Shown here in pieces: positions 1 to 5,977 of a DNA stretch of 7,140 nucleotides. Position 1 is the stretch's first letter. The number at the start of each line of letters is the position of its first letter. The stretch covers positions 1 through 7,140 of the forward strand of contig CAIVXR010000061.1 of the NCBI GenBank assembly GCA_903909925.1, given 5' to 3'. The notes beneath the pieces were generated by a model that made no database searches, was not told the origin of the DNA, and worked only from the letters and a program-made list of their open reading frames with translations. The DNA comes from an uncultured beta proteobacterium (GTDB lineage Bacteria > Pseudomonadota > Gammaproteobacteria > Burkholderiales > Burkholderiaceae). The position numbers and the translations under genes are program-made.

Positions 1-351
1 CGGGTCACGGCCTTGTAGCTTTTGCAGGCACGTCATCAGACGTGATTCTAGGTCCTGAACTTTCTGGGTGTCTGTCAAGTAGCGTGGTAATTGCGCTGCC
101 GCACCTTTAACCACTCCGGGTCCTCAACCTAAATCACATTTCTCAAGAGTCGCATTCTTCGGGCCAGCGGGTTTTTTCCAAAGCTCTTCACCAGCCGCCT
201 CATAAAGTTCTGAAGGGTTGCCATCGGCAATCATCTCGCGATATTTCGCAATCTCGTCAGTTGCACTCTTTTGCGCATAGGTCGTTGATGAAATTGACAA
301 CAATGTTGCCATTAATCCTGAGGCTAAGCCCAGGGTATATTTACGCTGCAT
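1..351 (-). CDS. soxA: SoxA, c-type cytochrome subunit of SoxAX, N-terminal part; partial at left edge and interrupted by an in-frame TGA
   Basis: SoxA with SoxX forms the periplasmic cytochrome that joins thiosulfate oxidatively to the SoxY cysteine. The ATG at 349-351 follows an AAAGGG ribosome site (358-363) with six bases of spacing. Residues 1-26 look like a Sec signal peptide ending near TTYAQ. The mature start has the SoxA-like stretch ATDEIAKYREMIADGNPSEL and then LEKCDLG (residues 69-75). Codon 76 is TGA (124-126). Read on in the same frame, the next 41 codons give GPGVVKGAAAQLPRYL, then KVQDLESRLMTCLQKLQG, which is typical SoxA sequence with no further stop before the edge. Cys72 and Cys108 flank the stop and probably form a disulfide in this domain, by family analogy. 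The CxxCH heme site would lie outside the window. The gene sits 44 bases after soxZ. A recent nonsense mutation or a base error fits best, because nothing else has decayed. As written, only 75 residues would be made. Confidence 0.85.
124..126 (-). other. In-frame TGA stop inside soxA (codon 76)
   Basis: The frame is intact on both sides of this codon. Upstream it encodes ATLEKCDLG and downstream GPGVVKGAAAQLPRY. The TGA therefore replaces one sense codon and is not a frameshift scar. TGA is one base away from TTA, TCA, CGA, GGA, TGG, TGT and TGC. No insertion or deletion is needed to restore the gene. Confidence 0.9.
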
Positions 352-395
352 TTCTTACCCTTTCAAAACTATCGAAGCGGTGAAAATTACTGAGC

Positions 396-704
396 TTATG
401 AAGCAGTTGCTTCATCTGTACGTTTATCACCCTTACTATCCACCCAACTCACAACAATCTTGTCGCCTTTGGCTCCTTTGTACTTGAAGTTCAAGAATGG
501 GTCCTTAGAAACTGCTGGGCCAAACTGACCGTTCAATACATCTTTACCATTTGCCTTGACATTAATTGAGCTAATGAACCATGCAGGAATAGTTTTACCA
601 GCAGCATCTTTACGCTGACCAGATTCCATATCGTGCTTCATCAAAATTTTTACATCCACAATTCCACCGCTCTCAGCAGCTCTAACGCGCATTGGATCAG
701 CCAT
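396..704 (-). CDS. soxZ: SoxZ, sulfur-carrier complex subunit SoxYZ
   Basis: SoxZ pairs with SoxY to make the SoxYZ carrier, on which thiosulfate sulfur is bound and oxidised in the periplasm. The product has 102 residues, a normal SoxZ length. It starts MADPMRVRA and contains the family stretches VDVKILMKHDMESGQRKD (about 17-34), IPAWFISSINVKANGK (about 39-54), and GAKGDKIVVSWVDSKGD near the C-terminus, consistent with an all-beta fold. There is no signal peptide and no cysteine. SoxZ is known to leave the cell as a complex with Tat-exported SoxY, which fits. The ATG is preceded by AGAGG (710-714) with five A residues as spacer. It lies 56 bases after soxY and 44 before soxA, within the same operon. 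Confidence 0.95.
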   Translation of the reverse strand: MADPMRVRAAESGGIVDVKILMKHDMESGQRKDAAGKTIPAWFISSINVKANGKDVLNGQFGPAVSKDPFLNFKYKGAKGDKIVVSWVDSKGDKRTDEATAS

Positions 705-760
705 TTTTTCCTCTTGTAATCTAGTTATTCGTTAATCGTCTTCATTTGGGCTTGGGGTCA

Positions 761-1213
761 TTAACCGCCGCAACCACCCAAAGTTACCTTGATTTCTTTT
801 ACTGCCATGCTCCATTTGCCATCAGCCTTTACCAAGCCATAAACATTGGAGGTTTGACCCATCTTGATACGGGTAGTGACAAACGGCTCTGTTCCAGCAG
901 GAATGAAAAATTGTGCCGCTAATGTACTAGGATTTTTTTCAACCAAGATAGCCATCTGCTCAGCTTTAAGGGTAGTTGTGATTCCTACGGGAACTACTGC
1001 ACCATTTTCTGCAATATCAGGAGCATTCAAAGTAACGGCAGCTGATTTATCTGGGCTGCCTGCGCCTAAGATCTTAAAAACATCATCTAGGCTCTTGCCT
1101 TCAAAAGCGGCTTTATTCCACTCTTGAGCTTGGGCTTGGCTAATGAGGCCGGCAGAAGCCATCAGGCCAAAAATGGCTGAATATTTCAATAAACTGCGTC
1201 GCTGCTGATTCAT
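761..1213 (-). CDS. soxY: SoxY, sulfur-carrier protein with C-terminal GGCGG swinging arm
   Basis: SoxY carries the pathway intermediates covalently on its C-terminal cysteine. The product has 150 residues and ends VTLGGCGG. The carrier thiol is Cys148, the only cysteine in the protein, on the conserved flexible GGCGG arm. The N-terminus has a twin-arginine signal: QQRRSLLK (residues 3-10), a hydrophobic stretch to about residue 27, and likely cleavage after an AQA site. The middle and C-terminal parts (PVGITTTLKAEQMAILVEKNP, then AQFFIPAGTEPFVTTRIKMGQTSNVYGLVK) match the SoxY beta-sandwich. A strong ribosome site AAAGGAG (1219-1225) sits five bases before the ATG, the best Shine-Dalgarno in the operon. 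That fits a carrier needed in larger amounts than the enzymes. The 67-base gap to soxD shows no clear hairpin. Confidence 0.96.
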   Translation of the reverse strand: MNQQRRSLLKYSAIFGLMASAGLISQAQAQEWNKAAFEGKSLDDVFKILGAGSPDKSAAVTLNAPDIAENGAVVPVGITTTLKAEQMAILVEKNPSTLAAQFFIPAGTEPFVTTRIKMGQTSNVYGLVKADGKWSMAVKEIKVTLGGCGG

Positions 1214-1280
1214 AAAAACTCCTTTAATAATCTACTCTTAACATCAAATATAGTGGTATTTCGAAAAACCCTCTTTAAAA

Positions 1281-2378
1281 CTATTTTCCGGTCAGCATCC
1301 AGCGCACAAGAATCGCCCTATCCTCATCGGATAATTGAGCCTGTGGTGGCATTGGGATTGCACCCCACACACCTGAACCACCATTTTTGACCTTAGCCAC
1401 AAGCTTTTCTTGGGCGTCGCTTTGGCCTTGATATTTCACTGCAATATCCGCAATAGATGGTCCTACCAACTTTGCATTGGGAGCATGGCAAGCCGAGCAG
1501 TTTTCAATCTTAAATAGCGCTGCGGGCCCTTTTGGACTGGCTGTATGGATATCAGCAGCATGCGCTAAACCCTCTCCAGTAGATCCTGGAAGCTTAGCGC
1601 TTGCGCTCTTCGTTGTATCAGCCCCTCGATATGGGCCATAGAGGCGATTTTGCTCGGCAATGTTGCCGTGGGCATTTCTAGCAAAGTCTGGCAAGGTAGA
1701 GCCAATCTGAACAAACTTGACGCAATTATTCATGCAGGCCTGTGAGTTGACATCTGGTTTACCGTTCACACTCCAAAAACCATGATTAAGAGTCATACCA
1801 TTACGATTTGGCATCTTCTTCTGAACCTCTGCAATATTGGCATTGCTTAGGACAAAGTCATCCGGAACAATTTCACCCAAGCTCAAAATAAATGCAACTA
1901 CAGCATAAGTGTCATCTGGCGTTAATGATCTTGGGGCATTCCAAGGCATTGCTCGATAGATATAATCCCAGAGAGTAGAAACCGTAGGGACTTTCATCAA
2001 GGTCGTGCGCTGAGGTTGTTTGCGATCGGCTAATGATGCAACTTTGCCAGTCTTAATATCATCAGCAGTTGTTCCACCTGCGATTGGCGTAAAGATTTCG
2101 TTTGACTCACCAAATACCCCGTGACAACTTGCGCACTTCGATTCCCAGATGACTTGGCCTTGTGCAACAGAACCGGATCCCTTTGGCAAACCCTTAAAGT
2201 CTGGGCGTACATCAATATCCCAAGCGATCACTTCAGCAGGAGTTGCATTGCGCCCAATACCAGGAAACTTAGTGAGATTTTGCGTGCTTTGTGCGCTTTG
2301 TGCATAGGTCAGTTGAGCAGAAAATACTGCCAAACTTAAAAGTGCAAGACGAGCAAATAATTTATCCAACTTGAACAT
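1281..2378 (-). CDS. soxD: SoxD, diheme cytochrome c subunit of sulfane dehydrogenase SoxCD
   Basis: SoxD takes the electrons released when SoxC oxidises the sulfane sulfur bound to SoxY. The product has 365 residues, close to known SoxD lengths. A Sec signal peptide covers about residues 1-26 (ending LTYAQ). Two covalent heme sites are visible: CASCH at 82-86 and CSACH at 294-298. Met144 (RAMPWNAP) and Met343 (AIPMPPQ) are candidate axial ligands of the first and second heme. Family stretches between the domains include GQVIWESKCASCHG, SLTPDDTYAVVAFILSLGEI and LNHGFWSVNGKPDV. A further pair, Cys215 and Cys219, may form a disulfide. The ATG overlaps the last 17 bases of soxC, and its ribosome site GAGGTGAG (2381-2388) lies inside soxC, so translation is probably coupled. 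That suits a fixed SoxC:SoxD complex. Confidence 0.94.
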   Translation of the reverse strand: MFKLDKLFARLALLSLAVFSAQLTYAQSAQSTQNLTKFPGIGRNATPAEVIAWDIDVRPDFKGLPKGSGSVAQGQVIWESKCASCHGVFGESNEIFTPIAGGTTADDIKTGKVASLADRKQPQRTTLMKVPTVSTLWDYIYRAMPWNAPRSLTPDDTYAVVAFILSLGEIVPDDFVLSNANIAEVQKKMPNRNGMTLNHGFWSVNGKPDVNSQACMNNCVKFVQIGSTLPDFARNAHGNIAEQNRLYGPYRGADTTKSASAKLPGSTGEGLAHAADIHTASPKGPAALFKIENCSACHAPNAKLVGPSIADIAVKYQGQSDAQEKLVAKVKNGGSGVWGAIPMPPQAQLSDEDRAILVRWMLTGK

Positions 2379-3762
2379 TGCTCACCTCGCCATTTGAATC
2401 TAACTTCCAAGACTGAATGGCATTGTTATGATAGATAGAGCGATTGCCTCGAATATCCCGAAGCATCTTGATCGATGGCTGCACATAACCGGTATCGTCA
2501 ATTGCTCTAGATTGCAAAATTGCTGGCGATCCATCCCAAATCCAATCGATATTGAAACGGGTAATCGATTTAGTCAGAATCGGAGTTTCTAGGCGCGCAG
2601 TACGCCAGTTATTGCCGCCGTCAAACGAAACATCAACACGCTTGATCTTGCCACGTCCTGACCAAGCCATACCACTGACGTTATAAAAACCTTTATCTAG
2701 TAATTGCTGACCGCCTGATGGTGTGGTGATGACCGATTTACATTCTTGAATCGAGGTGTATTGACGATGCATCCCATCTGGCATGAGATCAATGTAGTGA
2801 ACGGCTTCATCTTTGGCATTCCATGGCATATCACCCACTTCAAGACGACGCAACCATTTCACCCAGCTAACGCCCTGAACGCCTGGCACTACCAGACGCA
2901 GTGGAAAACCATTCTCAGGTCGCAACATCTCACCATTCATGCCCCAAGCAACAATAGTGTCGTCCAAGCAGCTCTCTAGATTAATGGTTCGAGTCATGCC
3001 CGAACCATCGCCACCTTCGGCAAGCAAGAACTTACCTTTTTTCAGATCAGCTCCGCACTCTTCAAGTAAGATCTTGAGTGGTACACCAGTAAATTCACAA
3101 CAAGACAACATGCCGTGGGTGTATTGCACAGTTGGCACCGCTACATTACCCCACTCTAGACCGGTATTGGCACCACACTCAATAAAGTGAGTACGTGAAA
3201 CTGAAGGTAGCCTCATTAAGTCATTCATCGTAAAGACACGGGCATTCTTGACCATGCCATTGATCATTAAACGATGTGTTTCAGGATTGAGGTTGTACCA
3301 ACCCTGGTGATGGCGCTCAAAATGTAAACCGTTTGGAGTAATTGTTCCAAACAAACCTTGCAGAGGCGTGAACGCAACTGAAGCTGCGGATACGCGAGTT
3401 AAACCTGGCGATTCACGGCGGATTAAATTCGCCTCATAAATCGACGGCAATCCATAAGGCATCGTCGCTACGTTCTTACCTAAAGTGATTTGCCATTCTT
3501 GCTTTTCTAAAATGGCTGGATCGCCTTCGCCTGCAGCAAATGCCATTGGGCCTGCTAAACCAGCTGCAGCGCCACCAAGAGCAGAAAAGAATCCTTTACG
3601 TAAAAAGCCACGACGGGTTTCATCAAGGCCATTGGCATTGATGTCAGTAATGAGTTCCTCAGATATGAAATGCTCTGGCGCCTTCACCAGTCGGGCTCTA
3701 TTACTAGGCTTCTCAACCGTAGAGATATCCTGAGCACTTAATTCAATTTGCTTCTTAGTCAT
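2362..3762 (-). CDS. soxC: SoxC, molybdenum subunit of sulfane dehydrogenase SoxCD
   Basis: SoxC belongs to the sulfite oxidase family of molybdoenzymes and, with SoxD, oxidises SoxY-bound sulfane sulfur in the periplasm. From the ATG at 3762 the product has 466 residues. A twin-arginine signal TRRGFLRKG (about 49-57) is followed by an Ala/Gly-rich segment ending near residue 78. It comes after an unusually long polar stretch of about 48 residues. The molybdopterin domain shows HHQGWYNLNPETHRLMINGMV and THFIECGANTG, where Cys196 is the likely Mo ligand, then LSCCEFTGVPLK with adjacent cysteines 221-222. A C-terminal Mo-co dimerisation domain follows (about 345-445; IKRVDVSFDGGNNWRTA). A TTG at 3795 would add 11 residues but lies inside the regulator gene. 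The ATG has AGAGGT (3766-3771) just upstream and starts 13 bases after the arsR stop. Its need for molybdenum explains the neighbouring modBC. Confidence 0.95.
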   Translation of the reverse strand: MTKKQIELSAQDISTVEKPSNRARLVKAPEHFISEELITDINANGLDETRRGFLRKGFFSALGGAAAGLAGPMAFAAGEGDPAILEKQEWQITLGKNVATMPYGLPSIYEANLIRRESPGLTRVSAASVAFTPLQGLFGTITPNGLHFERHHQGWYNLNPETHRLMINGMVKNARVFTMNDLMRLPSVSRTHFIECGANTGLEWGNVAVPTVQYTHGMLSCCEFTGVPLKILLEECGADLKKGKFLLAEGGDGSGMTRTINLESCLDDTIVAWGMNGEMLRPENGFPLRLVVPGVQGVSWVKWLRRLEVGDMPWNAKDEAVHYIDLMPDGMHRQYTSIQECKSVITTPSGGQQLLDKGFYNVSGMAWSGRGKIKRVDVSFDGGNNWRTARLETPILTKSITRFNIDWIWDGSPAILQSRAIDDTGYVQPSIKMLRDIRGNRSIYHNNAIQSWKLDSNGEVSNVQVG

Positions 3763-3765
3763 TTG

Positions 3766-3771
3766 ACCTCT
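3766..3771 (-). promoter_or_regulatory. Ribosome binding site AGAGGT of soxC
   Basis: AGAGGT lies three bases before the ATG at 3762, in the 13-base gap after the arsR stop. The spacing is short but usable. It supports the ATG at 3762 over the TTG at 3795 as the soxC start. The same AGAGGTC string stands at almost the same distance before arsR. Confidence 0.5.
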
Positions 3772-3775
3772 ACTC

Positions 3776-4111
3776 TTAATGAATACTTTCAGCAATCTTG
3801 GCGCAGACTGTCTGACACATTTCTATAGTTGCATCATCTGCAATCGAGTAATACACTGTTACGCCTTCCTTACGCCTAAGCAAAATTCCAGCTTTATGCA
3901 ATGCTATTAAATGTCTCGAGACATTAGCCTGGCTTGAACCGCACATCTGCACAACTTCAGATACTGATTTTTCTCCAGCGCAAACGGCGTACATAATGCG
4001 TAAACGCGCAGGTTCTGATAACACAGTGAAATAAGCCGCAACTTTAGAAAATACTCTCTCCATCTGCTTGGGAGATAAATTCTTGGTTGCTTTTTGAACT
4101 CTAGCTTTCAC
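3776..4111 (-). CDS. ArsR/SmtB-family winged-helix repressor, probable regulator of the sox operon
   Basis: This is a 111-residue dimeric helix-turn-helix repressor type. Visible family marks are LSEPARLRIMYAV (31-43), the recognition region SSQANVSRHLIALHKAGIL (59-77), and the beta-wing RRKEGVTVYYSI (79-90). Four cysteines are present: Cys44, Cys57, Cys99 and Cys103. Cys99 and Cys103 form an MCQTVC pattern in the last helix. The arsenic-type ELCVCDL metal motif is absent. Together with the sox context this suggests a thiol/persulfide or sulfur sensor such as the ArsR-type SoxR of thiosulfate oxidisers, although a metal ligand cannot be excluded. The start is GTG with AGAGGT (4115-4120) three bases upstream. 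A downstream ATG at residue 17 is possible but would remove part of the first helix. It is the first gene of the operon and stands 13 bases before soxC. The palindrome at 4123-4150 is its probable operator. Confidence 0.88.
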   Translation of the reverse strand: MKARVQKATKNLSPKQMERVFSKVAAYFTVLSEPARLRIMYAVCAGEKSVSEVVQMCGSSQANVSRHLIALHKAGILLRRKEGVTVYYSIADDATIEMCQTVCAKIAESIH

Positions 4112-4114
4112 AAG

Positions 4115-4120
4115 ACCTCT
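4115..4120 (-). promoter_or_regulatory. Ribosome binding site AGAGGT supporting the GTG start of the ArsR-family gene
   Basis: AGAGGT sits three bases (CTT) before the GTG at 4109-4111. It is the only good Shine-Dalgarno near the possible starts of this gene, so it favours GTG over the internal ATG at residue 17. Confidence 0.5.
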
Positions 4121-4122
4121 TT

Positions 4123-4150
4123 ATATGAATATATACGTATATATGCATAT
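4123..4150. promoter_or_regulatory. 28-bp imperfect palindrome, probable ArsR-family operator between arsR/sox and modBC
   Basis: Two 13-base arms are centred on CG (4136-4137). Only one arm position fails to pair (A4128 against G4145). The inner 16 bases, ATATATACGTATATAT (4129-4144), are a perfect palindrome. Known ArsR/SmtB operators are AT-rich 12-2-12 inverted repeats near the regulator start, and this matches them in size, centre and place. It begins 11 bases upstream of the arsR GTG, so a bound repressor would cover the sox promoter. It also lies just upstream of the likely modB promoter. Confidence 0.6.
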
Positions 4151-4153
4151 TTA

Positions 4154-4181
4154 ATGACTATTTAAGCCCAATTCCTATAGT
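4154..4181 (+). promoter_or_regulatory. Candidate sigma-70 promoter for modBC
   Basis: A -35-like ATGACT (4154-4159, four of six consensus bases) and a -10-like TATAGT (4176-4181, five of six) are separated by 16 bases. Transcription would begin near 4188, giving a leader of about 30 bases before modB. The palindrome at 4123-4150 ends three bases before the -35 box. The match is moderate and was judged by eye. Confidence 0.35.
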
Positions 4182-4217
4182 GAAATACCCTAAGACATCT
4201 AAAGCTACAATCCATTG

Positions 4218-4871
4218 ATGGATACGGATGCCATTCTTCTCTCTTTAAAGCTTGCTTTGTGGACTCTGGTCCTGATTCTGCCCTTTGGAATCTGGGTTGC
4301 CCATAGGCTTCAAAAGGCAGGGAGAAACAAGTCCTGGATTGAGGCAGGCTTAGCTCTACCTCTTGTTCTGCCACCTACAGTATTGGGTTATTACCTTTTG
4401 ATAGGACTTAGTGGCAAAAGCTTTTTAGGTATTCCACTAGTATTTTCATTCACCGGGATTTTGATTGCATCCCTGATCGTCAATTTGCCATTTGCTATCC
4501 AGCCTATACAGCGGGCTTTTGAGGCCATCAACCCAGAAATTATTGAGGCCGCCCAAGTCAGCGGGCTTTCTCATTGGCAGATTTTTCGCTTAATAGAGTT
4601 ACCGCTAGCATGGCGTGGCATCACGAGCGCTGCTGTCTTGACCTTTGCCCATACCCTTGGAGAATTTGGTGTGATCCTAATGGTGGGCGGCGCTATCCCC
4701 GGTGAAACTAAAACGGTCTCGATTGCTATTTACGATAAGGTACAAAGTTTTGATACTGCTGGCGCTGGTGCCCTCTCATTAATATTATTAGGTACTTCAC
4801 TCGTAGCAATTGCTATCTCATATGGCGTCTTTGGTCGTCAACCCTCACGAACTCCAGAGAGGGGAAATTAA
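4218..4871 (+). CDS. modB: ModB, molybdate ABC transporter permease
   Basis: This is the inner-membrane permease of a molybdate importer, working as a dimer with ModC. The product has 217 residues, normal for ModB, with about five hydrophobic segments (roughly 6-28, 43-65, 70-95, 137-158 and 185-206). The EAA loop that contacts the ATPase reads EIIEAAQVSGLSHWQIFRLI with ELPLAW following (107-132), and the family stretches LPLVLPPTVLGYYLL and THTLGEFG-like AHTLGEFGVILMVGGAIPG are clear. A TTG directly precedes the ATG (4215-4217). The ATG is the simpler start. No good Shine-Dalgarno is seen upstream (CTACAATCCATTG), which is unusual beside its neighbours. The gene is divergent from arsR, and no periplasmic binding protein gene (modA) comes before it. 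Its 3' end overlaps modC by one base. The molybdate specificity is from family resemblance; tungstate is possible. Confidence 0.92.
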   Translation: MDTDAILLSLKLALWTLVLILPFGIWVAHRLQKAGRNKSWIEAGLALPLVLPPTVLGYYLLIGLSGKSFLGIPLVFSFTGILIASLIVNLPFAIQPIQRAFEAINPEIIEAAQVSGLSHWQIFRLIELPLAWRGITSAAVLTFAHTLGEFGVILMVGGAIPGETKTVSIAIYDKVQSFDTAGAGALSLILLGTSLVAIAISYGVFGRQPSRTPERGN

Positions 4872-5977
4872 TGTTCAAGATTAAGCTCTCCCAAACGATG
4901 CCCAATCCACTGCAACTCAGTCTCGAGTGCTCTTCCGGCGAACTACACGCTCTGGTTGGCCCATCAGGCAGCGGTAAGACAACCGCCTTGCGCACGATTG
5001 CTGGCCTTAGTAATGCCCAAACTGGAAGTATTGAATGTGATGGTGAGATTTGGTTTGATGCCAATGAGAGCAATGGCATTACTACTTCACTTTGCCCTGC
5101 TGAGCGCTCTTGTGGATTTCTGTTTCAACAATATGCACTCTTTCCGCACTTATCTGCACTAGAAAATGTGTGCATACCGCTATACAACTCTGTTGCAGAG
5201 TCTGGTGAGCGTCAGGCCCAAGCTAGGCAGTTGCTCAATCGTATGGGTATCGGTGAATTAGCCAATCGTATGCCCAATCAACTATCCGGTGGTCAACAGC
5301 AACGTGTTGCACTCGCAAGAGCCTTAGCAAGATCGCCCAAAATACTATTATTAGATGAGCCTTTCTCTGCAGTAGATGCCCCAACGCGCCAAGGCCTTTA
5401 TAAAACTCTGGCTGAGCTTCGCAAAGATTTAAACATTCCAATTTTATTAGTCACCCATGATCTGCGCGAAGCAGATTTATTGGCAGATCGTATTACCGTC
5501 ATTGATCAAGGGGTTGGCTTGCAAACCGCACCGCCTAAGGTGCTTTTCGAAAGACCTAGAAACTCTCGTGTTGCAGAACTTGTAGGTATCAATAATAAGT
5601 TTGAAGGGGTGTTTAATGCAGGCAAGCTGACATGGAATGGCTGTCAGCAAATATTTGAAGTCATTGATAAAGGCAAGATCCCGCCCCATACTCCGGTTGC
5701 CTGGGTGGTTCCGGCAGATGGCCTCAGCCTTCATCAGCAATCAAGTACAACCTCAATTGAGGCCCATGTTGAGCAGATTAGTACATTAGGACAAATTGCA
5801 GTCATTCAACTGCTATTAAATAACGCTACTCATACTCTTACCTGGGAAGCTTCAGCAGCAGAAGTAAAGCGATTAGGGTTAGAGGTAGGAAAAAATACTC
5901 ATGTGCAAATTGATGGTAGCAAGATTCACATCATGCCGCTACGCCCTATCAATGATCCACGTCGCTTTACTTCTTAG
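4871..5977 (+). CDS. modC: ModC, molybdate ABC transporter ATP-binding protein
   Basis: This ATPase drives ModB. In its 368 residues the Walker A is GPSGSGKTT (30-38), the Q-loop FLFQQYALFPHL (83-94), the signature LSGGQQQR (138-145), Walker B ILLLDEP (158-164), the D-loop SAVD (166-169) and the switch His196 (VTHD). The C-terminal part after about 230 (NKFEGVFNAGKLTW, and HVEQISTLGQIAVIQLLL at about 294-311) fits the TOBE/Mop-type oxyanion-binding domain usual in ModC, where molybdate can feed back on transport. The ATG overlaps the modB stop as TAATG, and a strong GAGAGGGG (4857-4864) lies inside modB, so translation is coupled. The last 11 bases overlap the convergent methyltransferase gene. 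In this setting its likely task is supplying molybdenum for SoxC. Confidence 0.94.
   Translation: MFKIKLSQTMPNPLQLSLECSSGELHALVGPSGSGKTTALRTIAGLSNAQTGSIECDGEIWFDANESNGITTSLCPAERSCGFLFQQYALFPHLSALENVCIPLYNSVAESGERQAQARQLLNRMGIGELANRMPNQLSGGQQQRVALARALARSPKILLLDEPFSAVDAPTRQGLYKTLAELRKDLNIPILLVTHDLREADLLADRITVIDQGVGLQTAPPKVLFERPRNSRVAELVGINNKFEGVFNAGKLTWNGCQQIFEVIDKGKIPPHTPVAWVVPADGLSLHQQSSTTSIEAHVEQISTLGQIAVIQLLLNNATHTLTWEASAAEVKRLGLEVGKNTHVQIDGSKIHIMPLRPINDPRRFTS

Noticed and set aside
90..126. Selenocysteine or UGA-as-sense-codon reading of the soxA TGA
   Set aside because: No convincing hairpin was seen right after the TGA, the position is not a known catalytic cysteine, and tryptophan codons in the window are TGG. 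A mutation or base error is simpler.
1214..1280. Possible terminator or internal promoter between soxD and soxY
   Set aside because: No stable hairpin with a T-run and no convincing -35/-10 pair was seen. Only the soxY ribosome site stands out.
2746..3733. Plus-strand open frames opposite soxC (for example 2746-2979, 2939-3190, 3485-3733)
   Set aside because: Their composition follows the soxC codons on the other strand, and no motif or start signal supports them.
3763..3795. TTG start for soxC at 3795
   Set aside because: It lies inside the regulator gene and adds a non-family N-terminus. The ATG at 3762 has its own ribosome site.
4123..4150. ModE (molybdate repressor) site for modBC
   Set aside because: The TATATA blocks resemble ModE half-sites, but only two bases separate them, not the six or so I recall for ModE. 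The site also adjoins the ArsR-family gene.
5235..5740. Minus-strand open frames within modC (5235-5441 and 5477-5740)
   Set aside because: They lie opposite a well-supported gene, lack family features and ribosome sites, and look like shadow frames.
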